Assembly: GCA_030015575.1 (NCBI GenBank)
Contig: CM057337.1
Coordinates: forward strand, 337,662,583-337,726,582
DNA from: Agapanthus africanus
Lineage: Eukaryota; Streptophyta; Magnoliopsida; Asparagales; Amaryllidaceae
Reading direction: 5' to 3'
Length of the DNA stretch: 64,000 nt
In this document: positions 58,907 to 64,000 of the stretch, in pieces
Position numbering within the stretch: position 1 is the first letter of the stretch
Layout of the letters: each line of letters begins with the position of its first letter
Made by a program: the position numbers and the translations under genes
The notes under the pieces: generated by a model
What the model was told of the DNA's origin: nothing
The model's input: only the letters and a program-made list of their open reading frames with translations
Database searches by the model: none

Positions 58907-61866
58907 GTGTCGGTACTTTGAGGGAGGTCCCCCGTGCTTTCACACGAACCTAATTAATGTAAACCTCGTTTTCCCAGAGGTGTAACCTCGTTAACACCTT
59001 TCTAGACACCTACTTGATCGGCTAATTGTAATGTGTAAAACTCTCCCAGGAGTAACTCTTACTCGCAGCGGATATCGGGATCCAACTATCTCATAGAAGG
59101 TATGCAATCTTAATTTCAACACTTGAAATTCCCGATAATATTTTGCCCCTAGCGTCCTATGACCTTGACACAGGCCAACAAACCATAGTCCGCTAGTCAA
59201 GTTCAACCCGTCATTTCTTGATTGAATTAAACCCACCCGCACGACCCTTGACGCAGGCCAACAAAGTCGCACGACTACCCTAATCCAATCTGCATCATGC
59301 ATAAGCAGATAAATACTAGTTAGCTACCGCACACTATGCCTTGACGCAGGCCAACAAACGTAGCACGAATACTAACTACTACTTATCTGAAATGACGGAG
59401 GGCTACGGCAGGTTTTTCTGAAAACCTATTGCGTAATGAACTTGATATCGTTGTAGGATCGAATGAATTTTGAAATGGAGTGTCTTTGAGGCTTTTCTAG
59501 TTTTGCTAAAGGAGTCACTCCCGGTGAAGGGATCGTCGGTCCTTTTCTCGTCGAATGAGGTGCGGGATATATCATATATATCACTGTGCAAAGCAAAAAC
59601 TCTTAAAAGCAATCAAAAGACAAACCGAGTGTGTAGCATCAGCCAGTTATTGCTAAAGGAGTCACTCCCGGTGAAGGGATCTCGGTCCTTTCCTCATCGA
59701 ATAAGGTGCAGGATATATCATATATACCGCTGTGCAAAGCAAGAACTGTAGCTACCTGTTTTATTTTGAAATTTGATTCTACAACATCTTAGGTTTCTTT
59801 TACTTTCATTAATCTCATTAATGAAGTCCCATCATTTATGTACCTAAACATCACAGATAAATACGACGTACACTTATGCCATCCGTATTCGCCTCGATGT
59901 CCCCTCGTGCACCGTTAGGTTAGGTAACTAACGGCAGAGCGGGGCAGGGCTAGCGCGGGTGTAAAACATAAGTAACATCTATATAATATATCATATATAC
60001 TATATACAGTATCCATCACAGAACATCACATGATCACATCACATATATCGCAGCAGAAGAAACATATGAAATATTGGATATACTAGGACGTCCGTGTTTT
60101 CAATACGAGCCAGTATAAAACATGGATTCCACGGTCGTGATGAATAACCAAACCCACACCCCTAGACCCCTACGAGAGCTGCAAGCAACCCTACCAATTC
60201 TAGAGTTAGGAGACCCGGACTCGACTCCTCGAGTTGGTCTCCCACTGGACTCCAGAACCCGGTTACTTGTGCCCTCCTCCTTAGGTCTATCCTAGTGCGG
60301 AAAAGTAAATAATATACAAACGGTGACATCTTCCGCAACCTGGAAGTGCCCCAAATAAAAGAATATTACATACAAGTTTTTACATGAATGAAAATGAAAA
60401 CACTCATCTCACATAAAAAAAACCCCGGCTATTCAAACACGACGATCCAATATAACATATCCAGCAACATATAACATCACACGTCATCAACGTAAGTAAA
60501 TATGCGCATCCCAATTGTCGTTGACATATAGCAACGAAACCGACGATATCACATATTACACTTACGGTCACAGAAAAGAAAGTGTAAAACTACAACAGTT
60601 GGAATCCGCAACCTCCTTAGACATCACATGCCTAATCAAATGAATTACTTAGACATCGCATGCCTAACAATTATAAACCCCGCATTTTAGTCTCATTATC
60701 GAAAACTCTTTTCAATATTAAGTCGGGTAATTCAAGAAGATTCCCGACATACTGATCGAATGCTCGTCGCAAACTTTAGTAGGCGGCCGCACCCCCGATA
60801 CCGTCGACGAAGTGCACCAAGGCGGAACACCGCTGCCGCGAGCACCCGAACGGATGCTTTCGGCGATGGGGTTCTCCTACAGTCACTTGGTCGGGGCTAT
60901 GGAGTGAGGCTGTCTATTAAGTTTACCCGGTGAGTATCCGCGTACGCTACGTGATTGCGACGGACTTTTGATCACATCAAAATTCCGTGGCAACCGATAA
61001 AGTGAGACTAAACTGCTATGTTTATAACATTCATTCAGTTATCTCATAACTGTTTGTGAATTCCAATTATTGTATCACATTCCGGATAAATAGAAAATGT
61101 TAAACTTTTCGATCGAACAAACGAACACCCAAGTTTTCCCGAAACAGATCAACACATGAAATAAGTTCAAAGACATTCACTTCATGCCTCAGTACCAACG
61201 GTCCAGCCGTAGAAGGGTCAAGCCAACGCCTCACATGTGGCACGCCGTACTGCCCCAAACCCGAAGGTTCAAAGGGCAGTTCAAGACGGTCACATAATCG
61301 AGTTAAGGTTTGTTGTCTTCTAGAGGGACCATCGCGTTACTTGCACTACTTAGAACGTCGTTAAACTACGGAAAAGTCGAACACTTGGAAATTTTCCGGC
61401 AGGGGAAAAGTTGGGTATTTATATCCGGTCGAACTTTTTAACATATTCAAAAATTATCCGGAATCCACATAGACAAAATCTGATAATCCGATCGAATCAT
61501 CGAATCCCCAAAACAACCCCAGAAAATTCAACCCTTGAATAAATATTAAAAATTCCCATAAAACTCAGCATTTAAATAAAGAAGTTACTGTGCAAAAATG
61601 GTTGACTGAAGAGACTAAATGAGTGCGGAACCACCGCAATAGGCGGCTAATGCCGCGGTTCCGCCGCGCTTTAGACAGATCATTAGGTAATTTTTGCACC
61701 GTAATTCTTAGAATTTCCTGCTGAATTTTTTAAGCATTTTTAATTTGGAAAAAACCACTTTTTCAGAAAAAGTCCAGAGAGGGTTAAAAGTTAAGGTTTC
61801 GGGGTTCGATCGGGTTTCTAACATCGTCTACGCATCGCCTAAGGCTCTAGCTAGGCTCTGATACCA
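58907..61866 (-). mobile_element. C2 leader and PBS, duplicated copy
   Basis: Direct copy of 40701-43662 with a 2-bp deletion near 59297 and rare substitutions. It contains the three motif hairpins and the GC hairpin. The pol part of C2 is not included because the duplication starts within the leader. Confidence 0.9.
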
Positions 61867-61867
61867 C

Positions 61868-63584
61868 TGTAGGGTTCCTAGGCACGCTAATGACGTCTCA
61901 CAAGGCATCAACCATGCCAATTTCAAATTTTACGGGTGCCGAGAAACCCTAATACGGATCGTTAACTAGATATATTGGCGAAACAATGAAACTAGTTTAC
62001 AACTAAACTAAAAGAACGGAAATACAACCTTTGTAGATCCGTTTCTCCACCTCCATAGCTCCATGATGAAGTCCTCTCCGCTGTCCAAATCGAACCATGA
62101 CTCTAGCATCGGCTTCATAGGAGAAAAAGCGGGCTAGGTCATCGACGACGATGCCGAAGATGATCTACGTCGAGGCATCACTAGATCAAGCTCCACCTTC
62201 ACCAAGCCATGAAAACTTATGAAGGAAACACCCTATACTACTTGGCAAGAGGTAGAGGATGAAGAAATAGGAAGTGGGTTCACTTTAGAATTGGATTTCT
62301 CACTCATTTGCTCAAGTTGCCATTGATGGAGGCAAACTTTTCTTCTTTGAAGATGAAGAAGAAGAAGAAGATAGAATATGATAAATCTTGTTCAAAAAGA
62401 ATAATCAAATGAATACTTATCATATCCTAACCTTAGTTAGGTGTAGAGAATAGACCATGGTTAGGTTTAATGGTTTAGGGTTAAGCATGAGACAAAATGG
62501 TCATGTAGTCAAAGCTTCATGAAGCTTCAATTACAAACAAAGAAAGCCACAATTTTCTCTTTATCATTTTCTTTTGCTAAAATAAAAAAAATGGATAAAT
62601 AAATGAATAAATGAATAAGTAAATGAAGCAAAAGAAACCCTAACCATTGACCAACCATGGTTTAAACTATACACCAAACTATCATGTATCATCAAACATG
62701 ATACAATCAAATGCACAAAAGTATATCATATATACAATGTGCACATCAAGTGAGAAAATCCATCTTAAGTGAACCAATACTAGTTAATGCAAAGTAATAT
62801 ATCAAATATATAATTATACATTAAATCATTAAATCAACACTTGATTTAATGATCCGGTCATATCGCATATAACCGACTAATATCAACAGTAACAACTTAT
62901 CGAATCAACACTTGATCCGATAACCCGGCTATATCGCATATAACCGATCAATGTCATAAATCACGAGAATCGAATACAGTATCACATACTGGTATCATTC
63001 TCGGTCCCGCACATATCTCATACGCGCTCCTATTTCGTTTTGCTTGAGCCAGGAAACCTCTGTGTAGGACTCTAAAGACTCGTCAATACGCCGGCAGCAG
63101 GTGATGATCATATCAAACACCCACAAGCCGCAAGCGGTCTGCTAAACGTAACGGCCACCCGGGTATTGAGCGATTAGAAGATCGACGAGCAAGCCCGCTC
63201 ATACTCATGTGAATCCAACCAGTAACACTTACCGTACAGTCCGGTCTGATCGTCTGATATGTCGCATATCTCGCCTAAGGGTGGTAAACGTCAGACCCTA
63301 ATAGCTCGATAAGTCGTGTCGATATGAGGCCTATAATAGTTCGAGAAACTACTGGTAACACTTACCAGTAAATCTCAGCAACCCTGGCCAGGGATTTCCG
63401 GTTATAGCCAATCGAACACAGCGCAACATCAACTCCCTATACCGGGAGAGACGAATCCCCTCCTATCGCTCATTGCCACCATGTGACTCGGGACTATACC
63501 CAAAAACCACCATTTTGCACGCCCTCTTGGACGTGGTAAGGTGGAAATCAAAGCACAGCGGGAACCACACAAGACTCTATGACA
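61868..63584 (-). mobile_element. C2 5' LTR, duplicated copy
   Basis: Copy of 43664-45380 with the same truncation and junction. Small differences (for example near 62310 and 62957) show it is not a verbatim repeat. The dyad train is at 62825-63027. Confidence 0.9.
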
Positions 63585-64000
63585 CCATACTAAAAAGTTT
63601 TAGTATGGAAGAATCCAAGCGTGGGAACCAACCCATGATCTCTGGACTCACTCTTTCCAAAGAGATGTCTCCCAAGACTTATTTGTAGAGAGCTCGCATG
63701 CAAGGGATACCCTATGCTTCGGCAGTAGGCTTTATCATGTATGCGATGCTATGTACCAGACCCGATGTAGCATACTCTCTAAGTGTAGTGAGTCGGTATC
63801 AAGCAGATCCTGGAGAGAGTCATTGGACAGCTGTGAAGAACATTCTCAAGTACTTGCGAAGGACTAGAGACATGTTCTTGGTGTATGGTAACGGAGAACT
63901 TCGGGTGGAGTCCTTTACCGATTCCAGCTTCCAAAGTGATAAGGACGACTCTAAGTCGCACTCGGGATTTGTCTTTACCCTCATTGGAGGGGCGGTATGT
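63584..64000 (+). pseudogene. Copia RNase H fragment, duplicated copy
   Basis: Copy of 45380-45796, with the same in-frame TAG and the palindrome at 63585-63608. It runs out of the window in the GGAVC codons, before the point where the C1 LTR would begin. Confidence 0.9.

Larger units (their letters stand above)
58907..64000. repeat. 18.2-kb tandem duplication, second copy (cut)
   Basis: Matches 40701-45796 at an offset of 18204-18206 bp up to the window end. Confidence 0.95.

Noticed and set aside
58880-64000. Window-end duplication as a pure sequence artefact
   Set aside because: Rare substitutions and a 2-bp indel separate the copies, so it is not a verbatim repeat. A haplotype mis-join is still possible and is listed as a test.

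Overview
The window is plant nuclear DNA made almost entirely of nested LTR retrotransposons. There is no intact host gene, tRNA, rRNA or CRISPR array. The evidence is tRNA-Met type primer-binding sites (TGGTATCAGAGC), purine tracts next to LTR starts, long TG...CA LTRs, and Ty1/copia and Ty3/gypsy pol remnants full of stops. The species cannot be named; an angiosperm is the safe reading. The Copia LTR starts (ATGCCCTAGAGGC and relatives) recall the Angela lineage from memory. The coding gypsy element looks like a Tekay/Del-type chromovirus.

Names used here: C1, C2 and C3 are three Copia subfamilies with LTRs of about 2.1-2.2 kb. GA is the gypsy family that still carries pol remnants (LTR 3,989 bp). 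GB is a related gypsy family with 4.6-kb LTRs and no recognisable gag or pol.

Layout: 1-5782 holds two C3 LTRs in opposite orientation around a gypsy LTR mosaic, and the right-hand one continues into a PBS and leader. 5783-16239 is a GA element (5' LTR truncated at its left end, dead gag-pol, full 3' LTR). 16240-28295 is a complete C1 element (16587-26994) sitting inside an older related Copia LTR. 28296-35502 is a minus-strand GB element, 35503-45380 a minus-strand C2 element with a truncated 5' LTR, and 45380-45825 a nearly intact Copia RNase H fragment. 45826-56242 is a minus-strand C1 element, followed by inverted copies of the outer Copia LTR and of the GA LTR up to 58906. 58907-64000 repeats 40701-45796 in direct orientation.

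Two large rearrangements overlie the nesting. The block 13924-26994 reappears inverted at 45826-58906. It is almost identical over its outer 8 kb and clearly diverged over the 3' half of the C1 element, so the minus-strand C1 element appears to be a hybrid of two copies. An 18.2-kb unit (40701-58906) then begins again at 58907 across a junction with about 4 bp of shared sequence. Replication template switching explains both; an assembly error must be excluded.

The most interesting biology is in the non-coding parts. C1 and C2 share the same pol stop codons yet have nearly identical LTR pairs, so they multiplied after pol died and must have been moved in trans. In place of gag they carry a leader of about 3.2 kb with RNA-like structures supported by compensatory changes, notably three successive hairpins showing the same 19-20 nt motif. 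Their LTRs carry a train of six dyads with GNG centres just upstream of a TATA box. GB joins gypsy LTRs to a leader module related to the Copia leader.
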